Assembly (NCBI RefSeq): GCF_021462225.1
Contig: NC_061812.1
Span: 42,825,363-42,889,362 of the forward strand
Length of the DNA: 64,000 nucleotides
Reading direction: 5' to 3'
Source: Girardinichthys multiradiatus
Lineage: Eukaryota; Chordata; Actinopteri; Cyprinodontiformes; Goodeidae
Position numbers and translations under genes: made by a program. Every line of letters starts with the position of its first letter. Positions within the stretch are counted from its first letter, which is position 1. Below the pieces are notes generated by a model. That model did no database searches. It saw only the letters and a program-made list of their open reading frames with translations, and was not told the DNA's origin. This document shows, piece after piece, positions 38,601-47,772 of this stretch.

Positions 38601-39446
38601 CTACTGATAATCACTGAGGAAGGGAACATCCATTGCATTGGAGTGCCAGATATAAAACTACATGTGACCTTCTATCGAGGCTCTTTGTCATCCTCTAACA
38701 GACGGCGACGGTCCGAGACGGGAGCCTCAGCGCTGATCTCTGTAATCATTCCTCTGCCTTAATTTAGATTAAAAGAACTAAAAGTTAGAAACTGGTTGAC
38801 AGTCGTTCCTTTAAGAGTCTTTAGATAGAGTGGTGACTGTTTCCGGGGTCCAAGGACCAGTGGAGCTCCAAGGCATCTGACCGCCAACAGGGTGCGGTCG
38901 CTTTGGACACTATTCTTGGGCTTTTATTTCTTTCCATCCACTCTGACTACTACTTCTGTTCCTGCTTGGAGTAAACCACCCCCACAGCATGATGCTGCCA
39001 CCACCATGTGTCACAATGGAGACAGTGTGCCCTGGGAAGCCTAACATTGCCTAACTCAACATTGCTTCTGAACCATTTGTTGTGTTTCTTGAAGTTTAAA
39101 ATGTTTGTTCACTAATGTTCTCCAACAAACCTCTGAGGTCTTCGTTGAAATGCTATATAAATGCTGATTTTAAATTGCATATAGGAAAACTAAAGATGTT
39201 ACTTCTCAAGGCAATTGGTTAGGGGCAGACTAAAGGGGACCGATTATACATACACGGCAAACAACCAAGAAATGAAGAGTGGCTGATATATACCGGTCTT
39301 GTATCCAGCTGCGTGTACTCACCCGCTATTCCATTCAGCCCATCAGTGAAGAGACACTGGAACTCGTTGGTCTTCAGCCTCATGGTGAACAGACTCCTCC
39401 ATACACTTGAACTAATCACAGCAGGTCTAACTAATCTGCTCCACAT
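27563..39446 (-). CDS. trnt1: CCA-adding tRNA nucleotidyltransferase 1, seven exons
   Basis: Coding exons are 39446-39323, 36462-36269, 31981-31843, 31737-31611, 31520-31327, 29318-29068 and 27808-27563. All junctions are GT-AG and the phases agree, giving 424 residues (human about 434). The enzyme adds CCA to tRNA 3' ends in mitochondria and cytoplasm. Residues 1-21 are Arg-rich without acids, as expected for mitochondrial import; Met22 (MRLKTNEF) could start the cytosolic form. Class II signatures are present: GGAVRDLL (55-62), the catalytic metal-binding D69-x-D71, RRDLTINS (142-149) and the nucleotide-template motif EDYLR (185-189). The C-terminal tail ends DELLSHVKP. No frame breaks were found. 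Introns 1, 2, 5 and 6 carry transposons. Identification is certain at family level. Confidence 0.96.
27840..28560 (-). mobile_element. Decayed Tc1-like fragment in trnt1 intron 6
   Basis: Blocks such as 'cagggcctttggaaaaa' and 'cacagcatcacaaatcctcc', followed by 'ccatgaccaacagtaagcac', follow the antisense order of the Tc1 region around the GGGSV block. No frame or ends remain. Confidence 0.45.
30056..31291 (-). mobile_element. Tc1-like element D (1236 bp) in trnt1 intron 5
   Basis: The termini are CACTGCCTGGCCAAAAAAAA and the inverted copy ending GTCAGGCAGTG, each next to TA (30054-30055 and 31292-31293). The minus strand encodes a broken transposase. The N-terminal part (31131-30913) reads [20 protein letters not shown] and contains the helix-turn-helix region; further pieces lie at 30968-30720 and 30587-30396 in shifted frames. 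It is distinct from families A, B and C by its terminus. It has the same orientation as trnt1. Confidence 0.85.
32592..32637. repeat. (CA)n microsatellite
   Basis: Alternating CA with two ACGC interruptions near the left end, inside trnt1 intron 2. Confidence 0.95.
32974..34231 (-). mobile_element. Tc1-like element A, copy 3, in trnt1 intron 2
   Basis: The terminal repeats are CAGGGGTTGGACAATGAAAC and its inverted copy, with TA at 32972-32973 and 34232-34233. The transposase is on the minus strand. The N-terminal part is open at 34048-33593 and starts [17 protein letters not shown], which is probably the true family start. A small deletion near 33419 removes the segment between LVLDG and DYRTIL and shifts the frame; the C-terminal part is open at 33547-33026. 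The DDE blocks are otherwise visible ([26 protein letters not shown]). It is the best preserved A copy but is inactive. Confidence 0.92.
35314..35668. repeat. Dispersed repeat flanked by 53-bp direct repeats
   Basis: A 355-bp unit begins with CAGT repeats and 'catttctaccgcttattcc', contains 'ggtgcctatctccag' and 'caccctggacag', and ends 'ctccaccatgcagccc'. A shorter copy is at 4767-4880. It is bounded by 35261-35313 and 35669-35721, which are identical except for one base. It lies inside trnt1 intron 2. The class is unknown to me; the block order is common in fish genomes. Confidence 0.75.
36660..37280 (-). mobile_element. Decayed Tc1-like fragment (family C type) in trnt1 intron 1
   Basis: Antisense Tc1 blocks occur in order: 'tagatcaacaaaaagtag', 'ctcaaatggatttagttctg' and 'ccatgatgctgccatcacc'. 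No open frame remains. Confidence 0.55.
38040..39170 (-). mobile_element. Decayed Tc1-like element (family C type), apparently split
   Basis: Antisense C-family blocks on the left (38041-38300, with 'cagtcagattggatggagag' and 'gttttcaagtcttgcca') and right (about 38930-39170, with 'catgatgctgccaccacc') are separated by some 630 bp of unrelated sequence. That inner segment has a TATA box (TATAAAA, 38651-38657) and a transcription-start-like region, and looks like an inserted solo LTR or similar. Its exact borders are not certain. Confidence 0.5.
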
Positions 39447-39789
39447 CTACACACACAGAGAGAACAGAAATGGTCAGGTACTTCTGTTTGGGTCCGTTTG
39501 CTGTAACTGAGGAGCTAGCTGGCTAACACGTCACTGGACAACTGTTAACTGCGGTAAATAACGGTCTCCTGATAGTCAGTACATCAACGCTTTATCGAAA
39601 AAAATAACAAACAGAAACACTTTACAACTTTAAGGGACACTTTATGACCAAACAACATAGTTTTCACCGAAAATTATCCTTGTGTCATTTCGACTCCCCA
39701 AGAAGCGATACAAGAGTTTTACAAAACGTGCGCTCTTTGACCAATGGCGTGGGATTTCGTCAGCAACGTAAGGCGAGGTTTAAAATGTC

Positions 39790-39799
39790 TCTCGCGAGA
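39790..39799. promoter_or_regulatory. TCTCGCGAGA palindrome in the trnt1 upstream region
   Basis: This perfect 10-bp CGCG palindrome, known as a housekeeping and bidirectional core-promoter element, lies about 344 bp upstream of the trnt1 ATG and just upstream of the arl6ip5-like fragment. A CCAAT lies near 39740. It may drive trnt1. Confidence 0.55.
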
Positions 39800-40030
39800 T
39801 TCTCATCTTTAAAGTTCCAGGCGTTGCCGCTGTCACAGAAATAAGTTCCAGGATGTCACTGCTCAGACATTGGAGTGACTTCTTTCCCGGCTGAAAAAGA
39901 TTCGCCAGACCCACTGATTTCAGGAACTTTAACGACAGATTAATCAGCAATCTGCTTTATTATCAGACTAATTATCTGGTACTAAGTACTGTTGTTTTCG
40001 TCATTGCAGGGTTTTGTCATGCTGCTGTTG
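39790..40030 (+). pseudogene. arl6ip5 promoter and exon-1 duplicate, broken
   Basis: An ATG at 39853 opens MSLLRHWSDFFPG and meets an in-frame TGA (about 39891) where the real gene has TCG. Beyond it the same frame is clearly homologous: KRFARPTDF, then [15 protein letters not shown], as in arl6ip5 exon 1 (43437-43615). There is a 6-bp in-frame deletion relative to that exon, and the GTAAG donor is replaced by GTTTTG. The homology extends upstream to the TCTCGCGAGA element and a GTCA-AGAAA-AAGTT block. No copies of exons 2 or 3 follow. It is a DNA-level partial duplicate rather than a processed copy, since homology covers promoter sequence. Confidence 0.85.
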
Positions 40031-40383
40031 CAAAGCAGGATTTAACTTTTATGAGTAACATTTAAAAACTTTTAGAAAGATATGAGGAAGCTAAGACGAG
40101 CAGACAGATTTGTTTAAAATTGTATAATACAGGTTTAACGTTACATTGTTGATATTAACAAAAATTTTTTTCAAGAGGTCAATAAATACAAACATGATTT
40201 TGGAAAATTATTTTGTTTTTACAGCTAGTTTTGATGCTTGAAGTACAACAGGAAAACCAACTGGAGTGGAAAGACAGATTGTTTAGTTCTGAGGAAATCC
40301 TTCAGTTTGAAGAACTGGTCTGTTATCTAATAACATCAAAAAGAATGTGTTAATGCCACTGGAACAACCACACCCTTTAATGT

Positions 40384-41520
40384 GTCTGACTGGGTTTTTA
40401 TATAAAAGGCCAACACAAAGTAGTGCAGAACTGTGGTCTTCAAATCTTTTTTGCAAATAAAAATATGAAGAGTGTAAAGTGCATACAAAGGGTATCTAAA
40501 TTATATATGCCACTGTTTAAATTCCAGTGTTTTTTTGTTGTTGTTTTTTTTTAAGTCTTGAGGCCACGGTTAATGCACATTACAAAGAAAAAATAAGTTG
40601 AGATTATTATTCCAAATTGGTTAAAAAAAACTTGTTTACCTAAGGAAATCGACCCGATTGCATTCAGTCACTGACTTTGCAGCAATCACTCCTACTGAGC
40701 GATCACCTAGCGACAGTGGACAGCCAATTACATTGGGTCATTATCTTTGCAGCCGCCCCTCATAACAACAACAAGCATGAACAAGCATGCTGCCATTGTC
40801 ATGGCATGCAAGGATTAAATATTTGCTCCATTTAAAGGCCAGACTAAAGTTTGCCAGAGAGAACATAAACATTGAACAGGACTTCTACAACAACATCCTT
40901 TGTACAAATGATTCTGACATTAAATTATTTGGACACCAGGGGAAAAAAATGTTTATTGGCATAAACCAAACAAATAACCTCTTATCAACTGTGAAACATG
41001 GAGGTTGTCATGGGGATAGTATGACCTGTCCAGAAACAGGCTGATCTCAGCAGGTTCTCCTTAATCACTGTGGCCCCCTTGGCTGCTTCTCTGATTAATA
41101 CCAACCATGCCTGACCTGTCAATTAGTTGGACGACCACGTATTGGCGGGGTGTGCAGTTCTGTCATACTGTTTCCATTTTTGTATAATGGAAATGTGCTA
41201 TGTCGGAAACCTTAGATATGATTTTATAACCTAACTACATTTTAAACTTCTCCACAACTATATGATACTTTTTGTTCACTAATGTTCTCTAACAAACCTC
41301 TGAGGCCTTCACAGAAAAGCTGGATTTATACTGAGATTAAATTACATATAGTCTGGACACAGTTTGTGGTGACCACAAGCTAGTGGCTTCTGGAGGCAGT
41401 TGGTTGTACTAGATTTTTGATGGGTATGAGAGCAAAGGGGCCTAAGAACATACACACCACACTTTTCACATTTTATTTGTAAAAGTAAAAACATCTGAAA
41501 ACCATGTCTCATTTTCCATC
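40384..41520 (+). mobile_element. Decayed Tc1-like fragments and associated repeat
   Basis: Plus-strand residues near 40890-41010 read ILCTNDSDIKLFGH and STVKHGG, matching the first catalytic block (TDES-x-ELFG) and the KHGGGSV block of Tc1 transposases. The part from about 41040 ('ggctgcttctctgattaat') recurs in degenerate form at about 44890-45240. Confidence 0.55.
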
Positions 41521-41706
41521 AACTTCACGAAACACAGTTTGTGTTGCTTCACTACATAAAATCTTCAGCGGTTTTAAAGATGGCACCAGGAGAAACACTG
41601 GTATGTTTCGATGTCCCTTCACTGTTTACCTGTATACTCAGACCGGATGCAGTGGAAACAATCCGAAAAACAACTTCATGGGGCACAGCTGTGGCACAAG
41701 GTGAAA

Positions 41707-41880
41707 AGTAAGTAAAGCGTACCCATGTACGGAGGCCTTAGTCCTCGACACAGGCTGTCGCAGGTTCAAATTGCGGCCCGTTGATGTTTACTGGATGTCT
41801 TCCCACCATCTCTCCACCCAATTTCCTGTCAGCTCACTTTCAACTAAGAAAAATAAAGGCCAATAGCTCCTTAAAATAGA
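41707..41880 (+). repeat. tRNA-like SINE copy
   Basis: A B-box-like 'gcaggttcaaattgcgg' follows 'agtcctcgacacaggctgtc'. The downstream body ('ctctccacccaatttcctgt', 'aaataaaggccaatag') matches the split copy near 57946-58860. Confidence 0.6.
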
Positions 41881-41929
41881 AAACAACTTAATCAAATGTG
41901 AACCTCAACAACAGGACCAGTTTCACCCC

Positions 41930-42440
41930 AGATGAAATCTGCACGCTGCTGAGCCGTTGCCTGTCTGCCACTTATTTTAAGTATAATGACAGTTTTACAG
42001 ACAGAAGCATTGCTGTGCCATGGGATCTTCAGTGTCACAGATAGTGGTCAATTGAACACCACCGAGCCATTGGTTTCAGTATGTGGATGATACTTGGGTC
42101 AAAATCCAAGCAAAAGGACGTAGAAACGTTCTAACTCAGTAGACAACATCATGTTCCCAAGAGAGGACAACAACAACAAGCTGCCTTTTTTGGACCATTT
42201 GGTGCACATGGAAAGAGATGGAAGCCTCAACATTGAGATTTACAGGAAACCAACCCAAACAGATCACTACCTTCTGTTTGACTTTCACCACCCACTGGAA
42301 CACAACCTTTCTGTCATCAGACCGCCACAACATGGGGCTGATCTACTCTCAGTTGCTGCTTCAAACATTTGTTTTCAGCAAGCGGTGCAGAGACCTCTGG
42401 AAGCAGAAAAGATGCACTGCATTAAAACAATTATTTAAAC
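41930..42440 (+). pseudogene. Penelope-like retroelement reverse transcriptase remnant
   Basis: Plus-strand pieces in several frames read in order as LLSRCLSATYFKYND, then YVDDTWVKIQ, then LPFLDHLVHMERDGSLNIEI and YRKPTQTDHYLLFDFHHPLE. The YVDD block is the catalytic reverse-transcriptase motif; the LPFLD...YRKPT...H-PLEH series is typical of Penelope-like elements in fish. Frameshifts separate the pieces and no endonuclease domain follows. Confidence 0.7.
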
Positions 42441-42444
42441 ACTG

Positions 42445-43342
42445 ATGGAAAAATGCATTACAGATCTAACTGCTCTTTACTTTATCTTTTGCAGTTGCGT
42501 GATTTAGAGTTCCGAAGGCAGCTGGATATTGGGAACCTCAGTATTGTAATTAGTGATGAACTTGCCACCAAAACTTAAATGCAAAATGGCATACGGACAG
42601 AAAAAAACTAATTATGGTGTCATATTTAGGTCAAATAATGGGGTTGAGATGGTGGGATCAGCAGAAACAGGATTTGAGCATGTGTCTGTTGGCTTGCCTT
42701 AAGGAAAACGCTTGAAAACGAACAACAAAATAGTTGCTCACATATCTCAAAATACTCACAGCAGTATATATAGCCAAGTAGATTTCGTGCCGCCATCGAG
42801 CAACCCATGGCAAGAATTTACGGATAAATATAGTATGTATTAGGAGTATAAATAATACATTAGCTACGTTTTAAACCCTTTGTGTAAAATCGGTATAGTG
42901 TTAACTGATCACAGCAAAGACTAAACTTACGCAACCAGAAGTTGCAATATACAAAACACACAAAATAAAGCACAACTAGCGTTAAACATTAACTTTTAAT
43001 TTAGTCATATAATGTAATTGTGACAAAATTGCAGATTCGTTTGCAGTTAACTTCGTAAATCCCGACAATGTTGTCGGAAGAAAAGGGACTGCAATTCTTG
43101 CAGTCTCCAATGACAGCTTGGCACTCACAACATGGCGGACGCGCTGTAGTATAGTTTCTGCGGGGAAAAGAAACGCGTATGTCTTGACAAAACATAAGCC
43201 CCGCAGAAATTATTATTATTTAATTTAGAGGTATTCTGTGTGTCAAGGAAATACCTTAAAATACAAAGCAAACCACGTGTGCTTGCTATCCAATAGTGTG
43301 AGGTCTCCCCAGCTACCTCACGACTGGAGCAAGTCAACTCAA
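42445..43342. other. Upstream region of arl6ip5, no gene seen
   Basis: No conserved coding sequence was found. The last 300 bp before the TCTCGCGAGA element are richer in CpG (GGCGGACGCGC near 43133), as for a housekeeping promoter. Confidence 0.45.
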
Positions 43343-43352
43343 TCTCGCGAGA
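43343..43352 (+). promoter_or_regulatory. TCTCGCGAGA core-promoter palindrome of arl6ip5
   Basis: The element is 85 bp upstream of the chosen ATG, in a CpG-rich stretch. The same element sits at the same relative place in the broken duplicate at 39790. Confidence 0.65.
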
Positions 43353-43436
43353 TTGATTTTGAAGCGTTGTCTGTTTATTTTCCTTGAGGTGGTGGTGAGC
43401 TCTGTGTGCTGTCAGAGAAAAAGTTACAGAACTCTG

Positions 43437-46400
43437 ATGGCTAAACTAGAGCTGGTACCGCTGAGATCGTGGGATGACTTTTTCCCCGGCTCGGAAAGGT
43501 TCGCCAAACCGGACTTTGCAGATATGACGAGATGGAACAACCGAGTTGTCAGCAACCTGCTTTATTATCAGACTAATTACCTGGTACTCGCCATCGCCGT
43601 TTTCTTTATTGTCGGGTAAGAAATGTCATACGGTAAAAGCTTGAGTCCTTTTTCTTCTTATCCACGCAGTCTGGTCGCCTTGTTGACATAAATAAGGGTT
43701 TAACCTACTTTTAGGAAGATCAGCGGAAGCACAAACGGGGAGTTAACTCCGCTACAGCTGTTGCACCGAAAGGGTTGGCACAAAAACGAAGAAAAAAATT
43801 GCACAGGTTAAATGGTTAGTATGATCATTTTGGGAACTGGTCATGTGCTTAATATGACAATGGATGATTGATACAGACACTGGGATACAGTGCGAAATCC
43901 AGGAAACGGGCTGAACCAACTGGGCATGCCCAGACGTAAACCTGTAGGTGAGAATGCGGACTAATACTATCTGATGTCACCAAACACCAAAAGATCAGAG
44001 ATTAATTGTCCTGTGTGTAAGATATTAGTTGTTACTTTGTATCAGTTAAAAATTGATAAACTAACAATAAACTTTTCAAAGCCGTGTTCATTGAGACTTG
44101 ATAACATGTTTGTTTATTCAGCCAAGGAAAATGCCATATTAATGATAAACCGGCTGCCTCTGCGTTTCTGATTGGAGTCCAAAACCAGCAGTGGAAAATT
44201 GCATAGTGACTTCATCTTGACTCATCATCCCTGTAACAGCAAACCTGAACTTTGACGCTTTTTTGTTACTGGTTTGAGGAAGTCATGTGATGTTATCTTC
44301 ATCCAGTGAGACAGCCTTTCAGAGTCCCTTAGTTAAGTACATTAACAGCATGTTGCAGTGAGCTTGTAGAGGTGTCCTGCATGCTTTGGATGTTTCCCTG
44401 CTTTAACACACCTAATTCAGGTGATTGCAGTTCAGCAAAAGCCTGTTAATCAGCCATGAATGGAAATCTGGGGAGCTAAAGCAGGAACACATCTAAAACA
44501 TGCAGGACTCTGGCCTTTGAGGACAGACTGAACAACCCTGATATAAGACAACCCAGATATCCTGATCATTTAACCAAATCTACAGTGTACACTGAATATT
44601 TACCACGCTCACTGGATCAGGCAGTGTATGAGACAAGTTATAGTTTTCCTAACAAAATGTTCAAGCTTGCGAAGTACACAGTAATTATGAAAAAACAACT
44701 AAATACCAGTGTACCAATCAATTGACCACAGATCCAAATCAGCCAATTTTCACTTGATTGGCTCTGACTAATAATTGGCAAGTCAAATACTGATAATTCA
44801 GATTATTTTTATTCCCCTGCTCATTAAATCCATCTTAACTAAAAACCTACGCTAGCAGTGGATCTCTGCAGCTCTTCCAGAGTCACTATGGGGCTTTGGG
44901 CTGCTTCTCCAATTAATGCTCTTCCTGTCTCCTTGTCTTGTCAGTTAAGGTAGACAGCCATCTATTGGTAGTTTTTAGTTGTGTCCATGTCCAGATGATA
45001 GTATTTTCTAACCTAAATCTACTTTAAACTTCCTCACAACATTATTCCTGACCTGTCTGCTGTGGTCTTTGGTATTTATGATGCTCTGAAAACAGCTGTA
45101 GAGTTGATAGCTGGACTCTCTCATGTTATTAGACAACATCTAAATGCAGATGGTCACGGCTCTTTATTCAGAGGTATCAGAGTAAAGAGGATTGATTACA
45201 TCCACCCACCACACTTTTCAGACTTTTATTTGTAGAAAAAAAGTTAAATCCACATTACTTTTTCTTTTCTACTGTATTCTTGTACCTTAGAAATTATAAA
45301 TATCTTTATATTCTATGAACATTTGTGGAATCTTGTTGCCTTGAGCTTTTAGTTGCCAGAAGTGCAAATGCTCCCTCCAAGCAGTCATTACATAGTTGAT
45401 GTTGTTTTTGTAGGTCGCACTTCTAACCACTAGGTGGAGCCAGTGGCTACAGCATAACCTGTACAATAAATCTTCGGGAGCCTAAGAACTCTTTTAAACT
45501 AACTTGTGTTGCCTCGCTGTGGTCCTACAGGTTCCTCAACCCTCTGGGAATGTTCACAGCCATGGTTGTGGTGTCGGCCGTCTTCCTGGGCTCGGTTTGG
45601 GCCGGAGAAAACCGAGCCGTAATCAAGAACTTCAAGAGGCAGAACCCCACAGTTTTTGTGATTGCCGTCATGGTGGCCAGTTACATGCTAATCTCTCTGC
45701 TGGGGAGTGTCATGACATTTATGACAGCAATCACTTTACCTTTGACTTGTAAGTTAAATACAGGTCCTTCTCAAAAAATTAGCATATTGTGATAAAGTTC
45801 ATTATTTTCCATAATGTCATGATGAAAATTTAACATTCATATATTTTAGATTCATTGCACACTAACTGAAATATTTCAGGTCTTTTATTGTCTTAATACG
45901 GATGATTTTGGCATACAGCTCATGAAAACCCAAAATTCCTATCTCACAAAATTAGCATATTTCATCCGACCAATAAAAGAAAAGTGTTTTTAATACAAAA
46001 AACGTCAACCTTCAAATAATCATGTACAGTTATGCACTCAATACTTGGTCGGGAATCCTTTTGCAGAAATGACTGCTTCAATGCGGCGTGGCATGGAGGC
46101 AATCAGCCTGTGGCACTGCTGAGGTCTTATGGAGGCCCAGGATGCTTTGATAGCGGCCTTTAGCTCATCCAGAGTGTTGGGTCTTGAGTCTCTCAACGTT
46201 CTCTTCACAATATCCCACAGATTCTCTATGGGGTTCAGGTCAGGAGAGTTGGCAGGCCAATTGAGCACAGTGATACCATGGTCAGTAAACCATTTACCAG
46301 TGGTTTTGGCACTGTGAGCAGGTGCCAGGTCATGCTGAAAAATGAAATCTTCATCTCCATAAAGCTTTTCAGCAGATGGAAGCATGAAGTGCTCCAAAAT

Positions 46401-47772
46401 CTCCTGATAGCTAGCTGCATTGACCCTGCCCTTGATAAAACACAGTGGACCAACACCAGCAGCTGACACGGCACCCCAGACCATCACTGACTGTGGGTAC
46501 TTGACACTGGACTTCTGGCATTTTGGCATTTCCTTCTCCCCAGTCTTCCTCCAGACTCTGGCACCTTGATTTCCAAATGACATGCAGAATTTGCTTTCAT
46601 CCGAAAAAAGTACTTTGGACCACTGAGCAACAGTCCAGTGCTGCTTCTCTGTAGCCCAGGTCAGGCGCTTCTGTCGCTGTTTCTGGTTCAAAAGTGGCTT
46701 GACCTGGGGAATGCGGCACCTGTAGCCCATTTCCTTCACACGCCTGTGCACGGTGGCTCTAGATGTTTCTACTCCAGACTCAGTCCACTGCTTCCGCAGG
46801 TCCCCCAAGGTCTGGAATCGGCCCTTCTCCACAATCTTCCTCAGGGTCCGGTCACCTCTTCTCGTTGTGCAGCGTTTTCTGCCACACTTTTTCCTTCCCA
46901 CAGACTTCCCACTGAGGTGCCTTGATACAGCACTCTGGGAACAGCCTATTTGTTCAGAAATGTATTTCTGTGTCTTACCCTCTTGCTTGAGGGTGTCAAT
47001 AGTGGCCTTCTGGACAGCAGTCAGGTCGGCAGTCTTACCCATGATTGGGGTTTTGAGTGATGAACCAGGCTGGGAGTTTTAAAGGCCTCAGGAATCTTTT
47101 GCAGGTGTTTAGAGTTAACTCGTTTATTCAGATGATTAGGTTCAAAGCTTGTTTAGAGACCCTTTTAATGATATGCTAATTTTGTGAGATAGGAATTTTG
47201 GGTTTTCATGAGCTGTATGCCACAATCATCCGTATTAAGACAATAAAAGACCTGAAATATTTCAGTTAGTGTGCAATGAATCTAAAATATATGAGTGTTA
47301 AATTTTCATCATGACATTATGGAAAATAATGAACTTTATCACAATATGCTAATTTTTTGAGAAGGACCTGTACAAAGTCTTCATGTGACACACAAATTCA
47401 TGAAGGCTTCCCGGGGTTATGATTTATGGCTTAGCTGGTTGATTTATTGCATTTTAAAGGGAAGTGATCTGTACATTTGAAGTCTTATGAAATATTGTGA
47501 ATTCTCACAGAATCAGAGCATGGTTTGAGTTTATTTCTGAATATGTTGTTGCCAAATGTATAAACCTTAACATTTGCTTTTCCATCTGCATTGCAGTGAT
47601 AGTCGCACACGCTTCGTTTCGCCTCCGCAACATGAAGAACAAACTGGAAAACAAAATGGAAGGCGCAGGGCTGAAGAGGTCTCCGATGGGCATTTTTCTT
47701 GAGGCTCTGGGACAGCAAGAGGAAAGCCTTCAAAAGATTCAGACTTTTCTGGAGGGAAAAGTGAAGGAGTAA
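43437..47772 (+). CDS. arl6ip5: ADP-ribosylation-like factor 6-interacting protein 5 (PRA1 family), three exons
   Basis: Exons are 43437-43615, 45531-45748 and 47597-47772, joined at phase 2 and phase 1 with GT-AG junctions, giving 190 residues (human 188). The protein (also called JWA or PRAF3) is a small multi-spanning ER membrane protein that shapes ER tubules and modulates glutamate transporter traffic. Landmarks are the cytosolic [16 protein letters not shown], the conserved [12 protein letters not shown] entering the first hydrophobic pair, a second hydrophobic pair in exon 2 ([20 protein letters not shown]), and a charged tail [18 protein letters not shown] ending KVKE. The ATG at 43437 is chosen because it aligns with the family start; the frame is open for 28 codons upstream. 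Intron 2 holds an intact Tc1-like element that begins 12 bp after the exon end. Confidence 0.96.
44371..44515. repeat. Imperfect palindromic repeat (MITE-like)
   Basis: The left arm 'gtcctgcatgctttggatgt' followed by 'ccctgctttaacacacc' is echoed in inverted form by 'gctaaagcagg' and 'catctaaaacatgcaggac' on the right. This resembles a small non-autonomous DNA-transposon repeat common in fish. It lies in arl6ip5 intron 1. Confidence 0.55.
44860..45240. repeat. Dispersed repeat fragment shared with 41040-41520
   Basis: The blocks 'gggctgcttctccaattaatgctc' (here) and 'ggctgcttctctgattaat' (there) and the following text are related, ending in a 'ccacacttttcagacttttatttgtag' type terminus. It is probably Tc1-associated. 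It lies in arl6ip5 intron 1. Confidence 0.45.
45761..47370 (-). mobile_element. Tc1-like element B, copy 2, full length and intact
   Basis: The element is 1610 bp with 200-bp terminal inverted repeats (45761-45960 and 47171-47370), nearly identical, flanked by TA (45759-45760 and 47371-47372). Each arm holds two copies of an AAATTAGCATAT word, one near the outer end and one at the inner edge, an IR/DR layout like that of Sleeping-Beauty-type elements. The transposase is on the minus strand, antisense to arl6ip5. Confidence 0.95.
46038..47042 (-). CDS. Tc1-like DD34E transposase, intact (334 residues)
   Basis: This is a cut-and-paste transposase. Residues 1-110 form the paired-type DNA-binding region with two helix-turn-helix parts, linked by a basic GRKKCGRKR segment (49-57). 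A basic stretch KQKQRQKR lies just before the catalytic core and may serve in nuclear import. Catalytic residues are D148 (SDESKF), D238 (QHDLAPAH) and E273 (PIENLW), with 34 residues between the last two, the Tc1 signature. The full length equals that of typical Tc1 transposases, with no stop or frameshift, in contrast to copies 1 and 3. The start is the first ATG after the left arm and is shared by all copies. Activity is inferred only. Confidence 0.93.
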   Translation of the reverse strand: MGKTADLTAVQKATIDTLKQEGKTQKYISEQIGCSQSAVSRHLSGKSVGRKKCGRKRCTTRRGDRTLRKIVEKGRFQTLGDLRKQWTESGVETSRATVHRRVKEMGYRCRIPQVKPLLNQKQRQKRLTWATEKQHWTVAQWSKVLFSDESKFCMSFGNQGARVWRKTGEKEMPKCQKSSVKYPQSVMVWGAVSAAGVGPLCFIKGRVNAASYQEILEHFMLPSAEKLYGDEDFIFQHDLAPAHSAKTTGKWFTDHGITVLNWPANSPDLNPIENLWDIVKRTLRDSRPNTLDELKAAIKASWASIRPQQCHRLIASMPRRIEAVISAKGFPTKY

